Made by a program: the position numbers and the translations under genes. The notes under the pieces were generated by a model. It was not told the origin of the DNA. It ran no database searches and was given only the letters and a program-made list of their open reading frames with translations. From Neorhizobium alkalisoli (GTDB taxonomy: Bacteria; Pseudomonadota; Alphaproteobacteria; Rhizobiales; Rhizobiaceae): 64,000 nt of DNA. Of this stretch, positions 34,046-42,085 are shown piece after piece (positions within the stretch are counted from its first letter, which is position 1; each line of letters opens with the position of its first letter). The DNA is taken from positions 29,268-93,267 of the forward strand of contig NZ_VIWP01000016.1 of assembly GCF_007829835.1 (NCBI RefSeq), in the 5' to 3' direction.

Positions 34046-34064
34046 AAATAAATCGCACATCGTT

Positions 34065-34093
34065 GGAATAGATGCCTCACCCGGTTGTCTACC
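34065..34093 (+). promoter_or_regulatory. candidate ECF-sigma promoter before the DUF305 gene
   Basis: GGAATA (34065-34070), 16 bases, GTCTACC (34087-34093), 26 bases before the DUF305 start. It matches the copC-side element exactly in both boxes and spacing, and shares part of the spacer (CCGGT). Confidence 0.65.
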
Positions 34094-34119
34094 CATCTGA
34101 AAGCAGAAGGAAGAACCCA

Positions 34120-34602
34120 ATGACGATCTGGTCAAACCGAAAATCGCTCGTTCTTGCCGCCTCGATACTGGCAGTTACTGGCGCCTGCACCGCCTTCGCC
34201 CATGATCCGGCGCAGCACGTTCATGCGGCCGCATCGGCAAAAGACGCTGGCCCCGAGGCCGCCTACCTGGCCGAAAATGATGCGGCCATGAACAAGATGA
34301 TGGCGGACATGGAGGTTGAGCCAACCGGCGATGTCGATCGTGACTTCGTGGCGATGATGACCCCGCACCATCAGGGCGCCATCGACATGGCGCTTGCCGT
34401 CCTCAAATACGGCAAGAACGAACAGCTCAAGCGCATCGCGCAGGAGATCATCGTGGATCAGCAGCAGGAGATCGCAGCCATGAAGCTTGCGATCGGTGAT
34501 CCGCTTCCCCCATCCGGCGCCGCCCCGACCCAGGTCGCCCCGGAGAACACCCCCGCCCGATCCAAGCCCAGCCAGGCCATGGATCCAAACATGAAGATGT
34601 AA
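34120..34602 (+). CDS. DUF305-domain protein (copper-linked, secreted)
   Basis: A 160-residue protein with a signal peptide (KSLVLAASILAVTGACTAFA). The DUF305 core is FVAMMTPHHQGAIDMALAVLKYGKNEQL then DQQQEIAAM, containing the HHQ and downstream His/Met residues of a ferritin-like four-helix fold. A Pro-rich tail ends in MDPNMKM. DUF305 proteins commonly sit in copper and metal-response operons, as here. The ATG at 34120 is preferred; the earlier in-frame ATG at 34072 lies between the promoter boxes. Confidence 0.82.
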   Translation: MTIWSNRKSLVLAASILAVTGACTAFAHDPAQHVHAAASAKDAGPEAAYLAENDAAMNKMMADMEVEPTGDVDRDFVAMMTPHHQGAIDMALAVLKYGKNEQLKRIAQEIIVDQQQEIAAMKLAIGDPLPPSGAAPTQVAPENTPARSKPSQAMDPNMKM

Positions 34603-34619
34603 GTCAAAGGTCTTTCACC

Positions 34620-36077
34620 ATGAACATCCGGACATCCTTTGCCGCCAGCTTGCTGGCGGGCAGTATCCTTTTGCCTTTTTCCGCCTTCGCAGGACAGGCT
34701 CCGTTTGCCGCATCCGACCCGGATATCCCGTTCAGCAGTAAGGACCGGGTCTATGCCGCCGAGCAGTTCTCCAATACCGTTTCCGTAACCGATCCCGCGA
34801 CCAACAAGCTGCTCGGCGTCATCAAGCTCGGTGATCCCCAGCCCGGCAACCTCTCGCCGCTCTACAAGGGCCAGGTCCTCGTCCACGGCATGGGCTTCTC
34901 GCCGGACAAGAAGACGATCGCCGTCGTCTCGATCGGCTCCAACTCCGTCACCTTCATCGACACGGCCACCAACACCGTCAAGCACACGACCTATGTCGGC
35001 CGCTCGCCGCATGAAGCCTTCTACACGCCGGACGGCAAGGAAATCTGGGTGACGGTGCGCGGCGAGGATTATATCTCCGTCATCGATGCCAAGACCTTTG
35101 AAGAGACGGCGCAGATCAAGGTCCCGGCCGGCCCCGGCATGCAGATCTTCTCGCCTGACGGCAAGTACGGCTATATCTGCTCATCGTTCAATCCGGAAAC
35201 CGTCGTCGTCGACCTCTCGAACAAGCAGATCGTCGGCCATGTCAAACAGGCAAGCCCGTTCTGCCCGAACATTGCCGCTTCACCCGATGGCAATCAGGTC
35301 TGGTTCACGCTGAAGGACACCGGCAAGGTGCAGGTCTTTAATGCCAAACCGCCCTTCGACGTCATCAAGACCATCGATACCGGCCCGATCACCAACCACG
35401 TCAATCTCGTTACCAACAAGAATGGCAGCTTCGCCTATGTCACGGTCGGCGGTCTGAACGAGGTAAAGGTGTTCCGTACCGACAATTTTGAGCAGGTCGC
35501 GACGATCCCGGTCGGCAACCTGCCGCATGGGATCTGGCCGTCGGGTGACGGTACCCGCGTCTATGTCGGCCTTGAAAACGCCGATGCCATGGCCGCGATC
35601 GACACCTTGACCAACAAGGTCATCGCGACGATCCCGATCGGCCAGGCGGCACAGGCCGTCAATTACGTGCCGAACGCCGTTCCGGAAGGTGACGGATTAC
35701 AGAACCTGCAGCCGCTTGGCACAGCAGGCGAAGCCGCGCATCTGAAACTGTCTGCAAAGGGTGACAAGGAAAAGAAGAGCCCGACAAGCGTCACGCTGTT
35801 CGATCAGGGTCTGACGCAGGTCCTGCAGGCTTCTGCCACGGGTCTTGAGCCGAAGACGATGTATGTGCTTGCGCTGTCCGACAAGGCCGATGGAAGCGGA
35901 CCGCTTCAAGGCCTTTCGAACTTCATGACCAACCCTGCCGGTTCGGCGATCGTCAATGCGGTCGGCCCGATCCGCCAGATCGTCGAATCCAGGCACAAGG
36001 ACGAGCGCCGTTATCTGGTTATCGCCGCCTCGCACGACGGCAAGCCAGGCGAGGTGCTGCAGGTCCAGGCCGATTGA
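34620..36077 (+). CDS. YVTN-repeat beta-propeller protein, secreted
   Basis: A 485-residue protein with a signal peptide (AASLLAGSILLPFSAFAGQA). A seven-blade-like YVTN propeller has repeats such as NSVTFIDTATNTVKHTTYVG, DYISVIDAKTFEETAQIKVP and AMAAIDTLTNKVIATIPIG (residues ~40-360). A separate C-terminal domain (GLEPKTMYVLALSDKADGSG) resembles the extracellular domains of some anti-sigma factors. It follows the DUF305 gene by 17 bases and ends at a strong hairpin. Function unknown; probably periplasmic and copper-related by context. Confidence 0.75.
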   Translation: MNIRTSFAASLLAGSILLPFSAFAGQAPFAASDPDIPFSSKDRVYAAEQFSNTVSVTDPATNKLLGVIKLGDPQPGNLSPLYKGQVLVHGMGFSPDKKTIAVVSIGSNSVTFIDTATNTVKHTTYVGRSPHEAFYTPDGKEIWVTVRGEDYISVIDAKTFEETAQIKVPAGPGMQIFSPDGKYGYICSSFNPETVVVDLSNKQIVGHVKQASPFCPNIAASPDGNQVWFTLKDTGKVQVFNAKPPFDVIKTIDTGPITNHVNLVTNKNGSFAYVTVGGLNEVKVFRTDNFEQVATIPVGNLPHGIWPSGDGTRVYVGLENADAMAAIDTLTNKVIATIPIGQAAQAVNYVPNAVPEGDGLQNLQPLGTAGEAAHLKLSAKGDKEKKSPTSVTLFDQGLTQVLQASATGLEPKTMYVLALSDKADGSGPLQGLSNFMTNPAGSAIVNAVGPIRQIVESRHKDERRYLVIAASHDGKPGEVLQVQAD

Positions 36078-36084
36078 TGTGAAA

Positions 36085-36115
36085 GGATGGCCCGCAGCTT
36101 GACTGCGGGCCATCC
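36085..36115 (+). terminator. strong hairpin between the propeller and sigma genes
   Basis: GGATGGCCCGCAG (36085-36097) pairs perfectly with CTGCGGGCCATCC (36103-36115), a 13-bp stem with a 5-base loop, 7 bases after the propeller stop. There is no T-run. It would reduce or terminate transcription into the sigma gene 20 bases downstream. Confidence 0.6.
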
Positions 36116-36134
36116 GTCCTGAAGGATTTGCACC

Positions 36135-36662
36135 ATGGATGACCTGCTTTTCCAGGTAGAGCCTATGATCCCGGCGCTGAGGCGTTACGCCCGTGGCCTG
36201 GTCAGGGATAAGGAGACGGCGGACGACATCGTTCAGGATTGCCTCGAGCGGGTGGTCATGAACTGGAGCCGCCGACGCGATGACAATGCCCGCTCCTGGG
36301 TGTTTGCAATCCTGCACAATCTTGCGGTCAACAGGATACGCCAGGACGCCAGGCGCGCCGACCTCGTCACGCTTGAGACGATGCCGGAGGCGACGGCGGC
36401 CGTGGATGCCGGGCAGGACAGGACCTTGTTCGGTCAGGATGTCCTTGCGGCGATCGACCGTTTGCCGCCGGACTATCGCAGCATCCTGCTCTTGGTTGCC
36501 GTCGAGGATTTGAGTTATGCCGAAGCGGCAACCGTCCTCGACGTGCCGGTCGGAACCGTTATGTCCCGCTTGTCCCGCGCACGCGAGCAACTGAAGCAGA
36601 TCCTTGAAACCAGTCCAGCAGACACCAAGGCCAAAGGCCCATTTATCCGGAGGGTCAAATGA
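36135..36662 (+). CDS. ECF RNA polymerase sigma factor
   Basis: A 175-residue extracytoplasmic-function sigma. Region 2 has the core- and -10-binding stretch ADDIVQDCLERVVMN (residues ~30-45) and NLAVNRIRQDARR; region 4 has LPPDYRSILLLVAVEDLSYAEAATVLDVPVGTVMSRLSRAREQLK (seen in parts such as DLSYAEAATVLDV). It should direct polymerase to the copper-module promoters, and may control its own operon. The anti-sigma gene overlaps its stop by 4 bases. ATG 36135 follows GAAGGAT. Confidence 0.88.
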   Translation: MDDLLFQVEPMIPALRRYARGLVRDKETADDIVQDCLERVVMNWSRRRDDNARSWVFAILHNLAVNRIRQDARRADLVTLETMPEATAAVDAGQDRTLFGQDVLAAIDRLPPDYRSILLLVAVEDLSYAEAATVLDVPVGTVMSRLSRAREQLKQILETSPADTKAKGPFIRRVK

Positions 36663-37426
36663 CGAAGAGACCGATCAGCGAAGATGACCTACAGGCCTTC
36701 GTGGACAGAGCGCTCGATGCCGAACGCCACCTTGAAGTGGCAGCCTTCCTCGAAACTGACGATGACGCGGCCAAGCGTGTCGCGGCCTACAGGCAACATA
36801 CCGCAGCGCTGAGATCAGCCCTGGCACCGGTCGCTGCCGAGCCGATACCGAGCCGTCTGAACCTTGCAAATATCATCGAAAAACAGCAACTGCCCAAAAG
36901 ACGGCCGGTTGCGCGGATGGCCGCCGCAGCCGTTATCCTTCTCGCGATCGGGGCTTCGGGCGGCTGGCTGCTGAAAGGCTATAACATGCCGCCGACCGAA
37001 GGCGTCGCAGCCTTAGCGCAGGAAGCATCGGCCAGCTACAGTGCGTTTGCACCCGATCGTGTGCGACCGGTCGAAGTGCGAGCCGATGGCAGTGATGATC
37101 TGAAAGTCCTTGCCTCGGCAACCATCGGCGGCGAAGCCGTGATCCCGGATCTGAGCAAGTCCGGCTATCGGCTGATGGGGGGGCGCGTGGTTCCAACGCC
37201 CTACGGATCGGGCCTCATGCTTATGTATGACAACGATAAGGGTAGCCGTATCGTGCTGCTGACCAGGCGTATGCAAGTCGATTCCGACAGAGCGATGGTA
37301 CCAAGCGATCAGCACGATATTCATGGCTGGAGCTGGGCCAAGCAGGGATTGGGGTACAGCCTCGTCGGCGGCATTAACTCCGAGGACCTACATCCTATCG
37401 CCGACGACATCCGCTCGCAGATCTGA
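36659..37426 (+). CDS. membrane anti-sigma factor
   Basis: A 255-residue single-pass protein. The N-terminal cytosolic part (SEDDLQAFVDRALDAERH, residues 1-80) is the sigma-binding segment; no HxxxCxxC zinc motif is present. A helix at residues ~87-104 (RMAAAAVILLAIGASGGWLL) is followed by a periplasmic domain with a DLSKSGYRLMGGRVVPTPYG stretch. The ATGA overlap with the sigma gene supports the pairing. The periplasmic part presumably senses the copper-related signal and releases the sigma (family model, inferred). Confidence 0.83.
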   Translation: MTKRPISEDDLQAFVDRALDAERHLEVAAFLETDDDAAKRVAAYRQHTAALRSALAPVAAEPIPSRLNLANIIEKQQLPKRRPVARMAAAAVILLAIGASGGWLLKGYNMPPTEGVAALAQEASASYSAFAPDRVRPVEVRADGSDDLKVLASATIGGEAVIPDLSKSGYRLMGGRVVPTPYGSGLMLMYDNDKGSRIVLLTRRMQVDSDRAMVPSDQHDIHGWSWAKQGLGYSLVGGINSEDLHPIADDIRSQI

Positions 37427-37446
37427 GGGCTCAACGCCTTGCGAGC

Positions 37447-38355
37447 TCAAAATTCCACCTCGAACGTTTCGAGTGTCAAGTCGCGGAAAGCCTTGGAGGC
37501 TTCTGTCAATGGCAAAGATGCCGACGCTGCGAGAACGATCTTGTGCGGTGGAATGTCGTCAGAAATTTCAAGACGCCGGACACCTTGCCCATCGTAGGTC
37601 GCGTCATGTGCGATGTCCGTGGCGAGCAGGCTGAAACCCAGCTTGTTGGCAACCATCGACCGAACCATCTCGATCGACTTCGTCTCCAGAGCGATCGTCA
37701 CCGGCAATCCCTGGCTTTGGGCGATCGAGAGAAAGAAGCCCCTGCTATGCGGCAGGCTTATGAGAATGAGGGGATCTTGCAGCAGGTCCCGCACGAACAC
37801 CGTCTTATTGTCGGCGAGAGGATGTCCTTCATGCACAAGTGCATAGGGGCGAACCTCCTTGAGGCTGGTGAGATGCAGCCCGGCCGGAAGCCCGACATCA
37901 TACATGACCGCGAGGTCAATTCTACCTGACGTCAGTCCCTCGACGAGGCCGCGAAGGTCGTCCTCGACCAACTCCACGCGACTGCCAGGAAAGCGTTCCG
38001 CAAACAGACGAACAAGCCTCGGGACATAACGCGGCCCGACGGTGGAAAACACGCCGAGCGTCAGTTTGTGGGCAACCATATCGGCGGGCCTTGCAGAGAA
38101 AACCCACTCCGCCTGATCCAGCAGCCGCCGAAATTCGGGGATTTTCGAGCGTCCGAACGGGGTGACCTGCAAGCCGTGACCTGACGTCCGTCGGAAAAGC
38201 GCTTGCCCGAAATGCGCCTCCAGTTGCGTGACTGCCTGAGAGACCGATGGCTGCGACACATTGAGCGCCCTGGCGGCCGCGGCGGTCGAGCCTTTGTCGG
38301 CGACGGCGAGAGCGTATCCCACCTGTCTGAGGTTAAAGGGTACAGGCAAACTCAA
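37447..38355 (-). CDS. LysR-family regulator of the CoA-transferase operon
   Basis: A 302-residue LysR-type protein. DNA-binding helix LRQVGYALAVADKGSTAAAARALNVSQPSVSQAVTQLEAHFGQALF (quoted by its ends, residues 9-53), then the effector domain beginning TLGVFSTVGPRYVPRLVRLF. It diverges from the CoA-transferase gene, with about 75 bases between the starts, and is convergent with the anti-sigma gene. It most likely activates the transferase/dehydrogenase pair in response to a carboxylic acid or its CoA thioester (inference). Residues 195-205 carry a LPHSRGF segment that resembles the ligand pocket of NAC-like regulators. Confidence 0.84.
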   Translation of the reverse strand: MSLPVPFNLRQVGYALAVADKGSTAAAARALNVSQPSVSQAVTQLEAHFGQALFRRTSGHGLQVTPFGRSKIPEFRRLLDQAEWVFSARPADMVAHKLTLGVFSTVGPRYVPRLVRLFAERFPGSRVELVEDDLRGLVEGLTSGRIDLAVMYDVGLPAGLHLTSLKEVRPYALVHEGHPLADNKTVFVRDLLQDPLILISLPHSRGFFLSIAQSQGLPVTIALETKSIEMVRSMVANKLGFSLLATDIAHDATYDGQGVRRLEISDDIPPHKIVLAASASLPLTEASKAFRDLTLETFEVEF

Positions 38356-38430
38356 TATCTCATATCATCAATCTATATTTCTACCTATATCCCAAAATTG
38401 AATAGGCTGGAAGCTCAACAGGAGCGGACC

Positions 38431-39588
38431 ATGCCGTCGACCAAAAGACCATTAAGCGGGATAAGGGTCATCGATTTTACCCGAGTCCTTGCCGGTCCTT
38501 ACTGCACGGCACTCCTGGCGGACATGGGCGCAGAGGTCATCAAGATCGAAAGCATCGAGGGCGACGACTATCGGCACATCGGGCCCTTCTTCAACGGCAA
38601 AAGCGCACTTTTCGAAGGCGTCAATCGTGGCAAGAAATCCATTGCCATGGATCTCAAAAATCCGGACGAGATCAAAGCGCTTCGTGCCTTGATAAGCCGA
38701 TCCGATGTGGTGGTCGAAAATTTCCGCCCTGGCGTCATGGCCAAGCTGGGCCTCGGGCCGGAGGTTTTGCGCGCAGACAGTGACAGGCTCGTTTTCGCGT
38801 CCATATCCGGCTTCGGACAGACGGGGCCGAATGCCATGCGCCCCGCATACGACATTATCGTCCAAGCCATGACGGGGCTTATGGAACTCACTGGCAGCGA
38901 GACCGGCGACCCGACGATGATCGGCGAATCGTTTGGAGACGTCGCGGCAGGTCTGTTTTCCAGTTGGGCGATCATGGTCGCGCTCTTCGAAAGAGAAAGG
39001 ACCGGAAGAGGCCGGACGATCGACGTCTCTCTTTTCGACTCGTTGCTGGCAATGATGCCGACAGCCGCTGCGCGGGTTCTTCTCGCCAATGGCGATCCGG
39101 CGCGCACCGGCAACAAGCATCCCCTGTCGGCGCCCTTTGGTGTTTATCCCGCAGGGGACAGCTTTTTTGCCGTCGCGGTGCTGAACGATCGGCTTTTCAA
39201 AGCTTTCTGCGAGGTCATTGGCTGCCAGGATTTCATCGACGATCCGAGGTTCGCAACGGATGCCGGGCGGCGAGAAAACGAGCCGGCCCTGGCCGAAGCA
39301 ATCATCGCGTGGGCACGGGATCTGACCGCAGCCGATGCCGTCAAGATGCTGGCCGATGTCGGCGTTCCCAGCTCAGAGATCGTGTCCGCGCGGCAGGCGT
39401 GGATGTCGTCGCAGACCCATCATCGAAGCCTGTATTCAAATGCAACAACGAGAGATGGAGGCGAGCTTCCCCTGCCGGAACAGCCGGCACATTTCATTGG
39501 TGACCAACGAGGAGGACGCAGGGCAGCTCCGGAGCTGAATGAACACAATGATGAAATACGCGAACTGATCGAGGCAGCACGTCCATGA
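38431..39588 (+). CDS. class III CoA-transferase (CaiB/BaiF family)
   Basis: A 385-residue family III CoA-transferase. N-terminal VIDFTRVLAGPYCTALLADMGAEVIKIE, the DVVVENFRPGVMAKLGLG helix and the catalytic Asp170 in ESFGDVAAG are all visible, with ERTGRGRTIDVSLFDSLL after it. It would move CoA between an acyl-CoA and a free acid to activate a carboxylate. ATG 38431 has CAGGAGCGG upstream; the frame from 38203 overlaps the divergent LysR gene and is false. The stop overlaps the acyl-CoA dehydrogenase start by 4 bases. Substrate unknown. Confidence 0.88.
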   Translation: MPSTKRPLSGIRVIDFTRVLAGPYCTALLADMGAEVIKIESIEGDDYRHIGPFFNGKSALFEGVNRGKKSIAMDLKNPDEIKALRALISRSDVVVENFRPGVMAKLGLGPEVLRADSDRLVFASISGFGQTGPNAMRPAYDIIVQAMTGLMELTGSETGDPTMIGESFGDVAAGLFSSWAIMVALFERERTGRGRTIDVSLFDSLLAMMPTAAARVLLANGDPARTGNKHPLSAPFGVYPAGDSFFAVAVLNDRLFKAFCEVIGCQDFIDDPRFATDAGRRENEPALAEAIIAWARDLTAADAVKMLADVGVPSSEIVSARQAWMSSQTHHRSLYSNATTRDGGELPLPEQPAHFIGDQRGGRRAAPELNEHNDEIRELIEAARP

Positions 39589-40724
39589 GCGATCTGAACG
39601 AAGAAGAAAGATTGATACTCGACCAGATCGAGCGTTTCGCCAAACAGGAACTGTTGCCCTACGCGCCTATTCTCGACGCCAACGAGGAGACCGCCACGCG
39701 CCACCTGGCGAGCATGGCCGCCCTGGGACTGATGGGATTGAACATCTCGCCCGACCACGGCGGCCTGGGCCTGAGCGGTGTCGCCCTTTATGAAGCGGTC
39801 GAGCTGATTGCCGGAGCCTGCGGCTCGACGGCGTCCATGCTGACCGCCCATTTTCTCGCAACGGATTCGATAGAGATCGGCGGCAACGAGGATCAGAAAG
39901 CGCGGATCCTGCCACTCGCCACGGCCGGCGAAATGCTGGGCGCATTTGCTCTCACGGAACCTCAGGCGGGTTCCAACCCGGTCGATATGAGTACGAGGGC
40001 GGTGAAGTCCGAGCTTGGATATCACATCCGTGGCACCAAGTGCTTCATTTCCAATGCAGCTTACGCGGACTTCATCATTGTCTACGCGAAAACCTCTCCC
40101 GAACTGGCAGCACGGGGCATCAGCGCCTTTCTGGTCGAACCGAAAGACATTCCGGGAATTGAATTCGGCCTGCCAGAGCGGACCATGGGCCTCAGAGGCG
40201 GCCACGTCTTCACTGTTACGCTCGATTGTGTCGTTCCATCATCAAGCCTTTTGGGGACGGAAGGCTCGGGATTTCGAACTGCACTGAGTGCTCTCGATAA
40301 CGGTCGCATCGAAGTGGCCGCGCAGGCAACGGGTATAGCTTCGGCAGCACTCGAGGCTGCACTCGCCTATTCAAAGGAGCGCAAGGTCAGCGGACATCCC
40401 ATTTCGGATTTTCAAGGTCTACAGTGGATGCTTGCCGACTGCGCCGTCGACCTTTCGGCCGCGCGTGCGCTCGGCCTGAACGCGGCGAAGATGCGGGGCA
40501 CCGGCCGACGATACTCGACCGAAGCTGCAATGGCGAAGCTGTTTTCGACGGAAGCCGCGGCGCGCATTGCCGACAAGGCTCTCCAGATTCACGGCGGCAA
40601 TGGTTACACCCGAGACTATCCGCTTGAGAGATATGTCAGAGATCTTCGCATATTGCGGATCTACGAAGGCAGCTCGGAGATCCAGCGCAGCATTATTGCG
40701 AGGAGTCTTCTGCATGGACGGTAA
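39585..40724 (+). CDS. acyl-CoA dehydrogenase
   Basis: A 379-residue flavoprotein of the acyl-CoA dehydrogenase family. Segments in order: GLMGLNISPDHGGLGLSGVALYE, GAFALTEPQAGSNPVDM and FISNAAYADFIIVYAK of the middle domain, and the C-terminal IYEGSSEIQRSIIARSL carrying the catalytic Glu. It would introduce a double bond next to the thioester carbonyl in the acyl-CoA made by the coupled transferase. Together they point to catabolism of a short branched or aromatic-chain acid; the exact acid cannot be read from sequence. Confidence 0.88.
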   Translation: MSDLNEEERLILDQIERFAKQELLPYAPILDANEETATRHLASMAALGLMGLNISPDHGGLGLSGVALYEAVELIAGACGSTASMLTAHFLATDSIEIGGNEDQKARILPLATAGEMLGAFALTEPQAGSNPVDMSTRAVKSELGYHIRGTKCFISNAAYADFIIVYAKTSPELAARGISAFLVEPKDIPGIEFGLPERTMGLRGGHVFTVTLDCVVPSSSLLGTEGSGFRTALSALDNGRIEVAAQATGIASAALEAALAYSKERKVSGHPISDFQGLQWMLADCAVDLSAARALGLNAAKMRGTGRRYSTEAAMAKLFSTEAAARIADKALQIHGGNGYTRDYPLERYVRDLRILRIYEGSSEIQRSIIARSLLHGR

Positions 40725-40831
40725 GTCGCATTTCGGTTCTGCCTTCTCTTGGTGTTCGTCGTTGTTCGGAGCGTTGAGCCGTTGCCCTATCGCGGTCTCC
40801 GGCCGGTCCACCAAGCGCCACCGGTGCCGAT

Positions 40832-41704
40832 ATGACGACGATCTTTGAGAATGACCTCCCCGAGAACGTACTGAGTATCGAGAGGAGAAGCCGGATCTGG
40901 AATGGCGCTATTGTCGAAGACATTCATGAACATGCCGCCGGCCGCGTTCTACACCCGATGCCGCATGCAAACGAAACGCGATTTACCGTCAGTTTGGCAG
41001 AGGTCGGAAGCACGACGGAATGCCGTCTGAAGCCAGACAAAGCCAACCCGGTTGAGCACAGCACCAATCATATGGCGGTAATATCGCGGGGGCTACCATG
41101 GTGGGGATACTCAAGTCAGCTTCACTATGCCAGATACGCCATGATCGTATTCGACCTCCCCATTCTGGAGGCGCGGCTGCAAGGTGACTTTCGACCTGCC
41201 ATCTTCGAACAGCCTCGATTGCGCTTCAACGATCCGCGTATCCTCTCCCTGGTAAAAATGCTCCTCGATATTCCCGATGCCGGAGGATCATACTCCCTGT
41301 TGGGCGACAGCCTGGTGGCGGGCGTGCTGGCTTTGCTGAGCGCGATACCTTTGACCGAGCGACAATCTATGAAACTTGCCCCTTGGCAGGTTCGCCGGGT
41401 CAAGGACTACATGCTGAGCAGGCTTCCTCAATCGATCGAACTTGCTGAACTCGCTGCGCTGCTGGGTCAGTCGCAATGGCACTTTTGCCGAGCCTTTAAA
41501 GCGTCGACCGGCATATCTCCGTACCAATGGCAGCTCGAGGAGAAAATCAAAATGGCCCAGGAACATCTTCTCAAATCAGATGCTCCACTCGACCTTATTG
41601 CAGAAGCGACAGGCTTCAGTGACGCCATGCATCTGATACGGGCATTTAAGAAACGAACCGGCCAAACTCCGGCTGCTTGGCGTCGCGAGAACGGCTTTCG
41701 ATAA
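40832..41704 (+). CDS. AraC-family regulator, paralogue 3 of 3
   Basis: A 290-residue AraC-type protein closest to the one at 24807-25688. It shares the start NDLPENVLSIERRSRIWNG (compare SDLPENVISIERRSQTWNG) and the C-terminal ASTGISPYQWQLEEKIKMAQEHLL, LIAEATGFSDAMHLIRAFKK. It lies 107 bases after the acyl-CoA dehydrogenase gene, unlike the clustered pair at 25-27 kb, so this copy has moved or a former neighbour has been lost. It ends at the edge of the Wadjet segment. Confidence 0.86.
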   Translation: MTTIFENDLPENVLSIERRSRIWNGAIVEDIHEHAAGRVLHPMPHANETRFTVSLAEVGSTTECRLKPDKANPVEHSTNHMAVISRGLPWWGYSSQLHYARYAMIVFDLPILEARLQGDFRPAIFEQPRLRFNDPRILSLVKMLLDIPDAGGSYSLLGDSLVAGVLALLSAIPLTERQSMKLAPWQVRRVKDYMLSRLPQSIELAELAALLGQSQWHFCRAFKASTGISPYQWQLEEKIKMAQEHLLKSDAPLDLIAEATGFSDAMHLIRAFKKRTGQTPAAWRRENGFR

Positions 41705-41766
41705 TTGCACCGCCTACCATTCGTCGCCGAGATCAAAATGCCGGCAGAAATTTCAAGGACAAGATT

Positions 41767-41913
41767 TTGAAATTGCGGAAGAAATTCAATCTAGCCGATA
41801 ATCAGACCGCCATCCGCAGGCTTCTTTTCATGGCCCGCCACAACATCGGCGAACAGAGCAGGCGCCGTCCGATGCCGATCGTGCGGATGCTGCGAGATGA
41901 GCTTGGTCGTTAA
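41767..41913 (+). other. possible small gene or gene remnant
   Basis: Downstream of AraC paralogue 3 a frame without an ATG but with TTG codons at 41767 and 41773 encodes a basic 48-residue stretch (KLRKKFNLADNQTAIRRLL, then an RRRPMPIVRMLRDELGR end). It has the helix-loop-helix look of a small DNA-binding or regulatory protein. No family recognised and no clear ribosome site, so it may be the tail of a broken gene at the boundary of the defence segment. Confidence 0.25.
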
Positions 41914-41974
41914 CGTTACCATGCATCTAGCGCTGCTTTTGTTTTCGTTTATTCCGGTATTCCGAGAGAAAGAA

Positions 41975-42008
41975 TTGGTTGCGGGGGCCTGATGACATGG
42001 AGACTTGT
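41975..42008. repeat. dispersed repeat, copy B (left edge of Wadjet segment)
   Basis: TTGGTTGCGGGGGCCTGA is identical to the first 18 bases of copy A, followed by a diverged TGACATGGAGACTTGT. It lies 78 bases outside the jetD stop, in the same orientation as copies A and C. Confidence 0.6.
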
Positions 42009-42085
42009 CTATTGCGTCCTGAGCTGGAACTGTTTCATCATCAATTAAGCGACGTGGTCGGATCTTTTCTTCTCAGAGTAACGCA

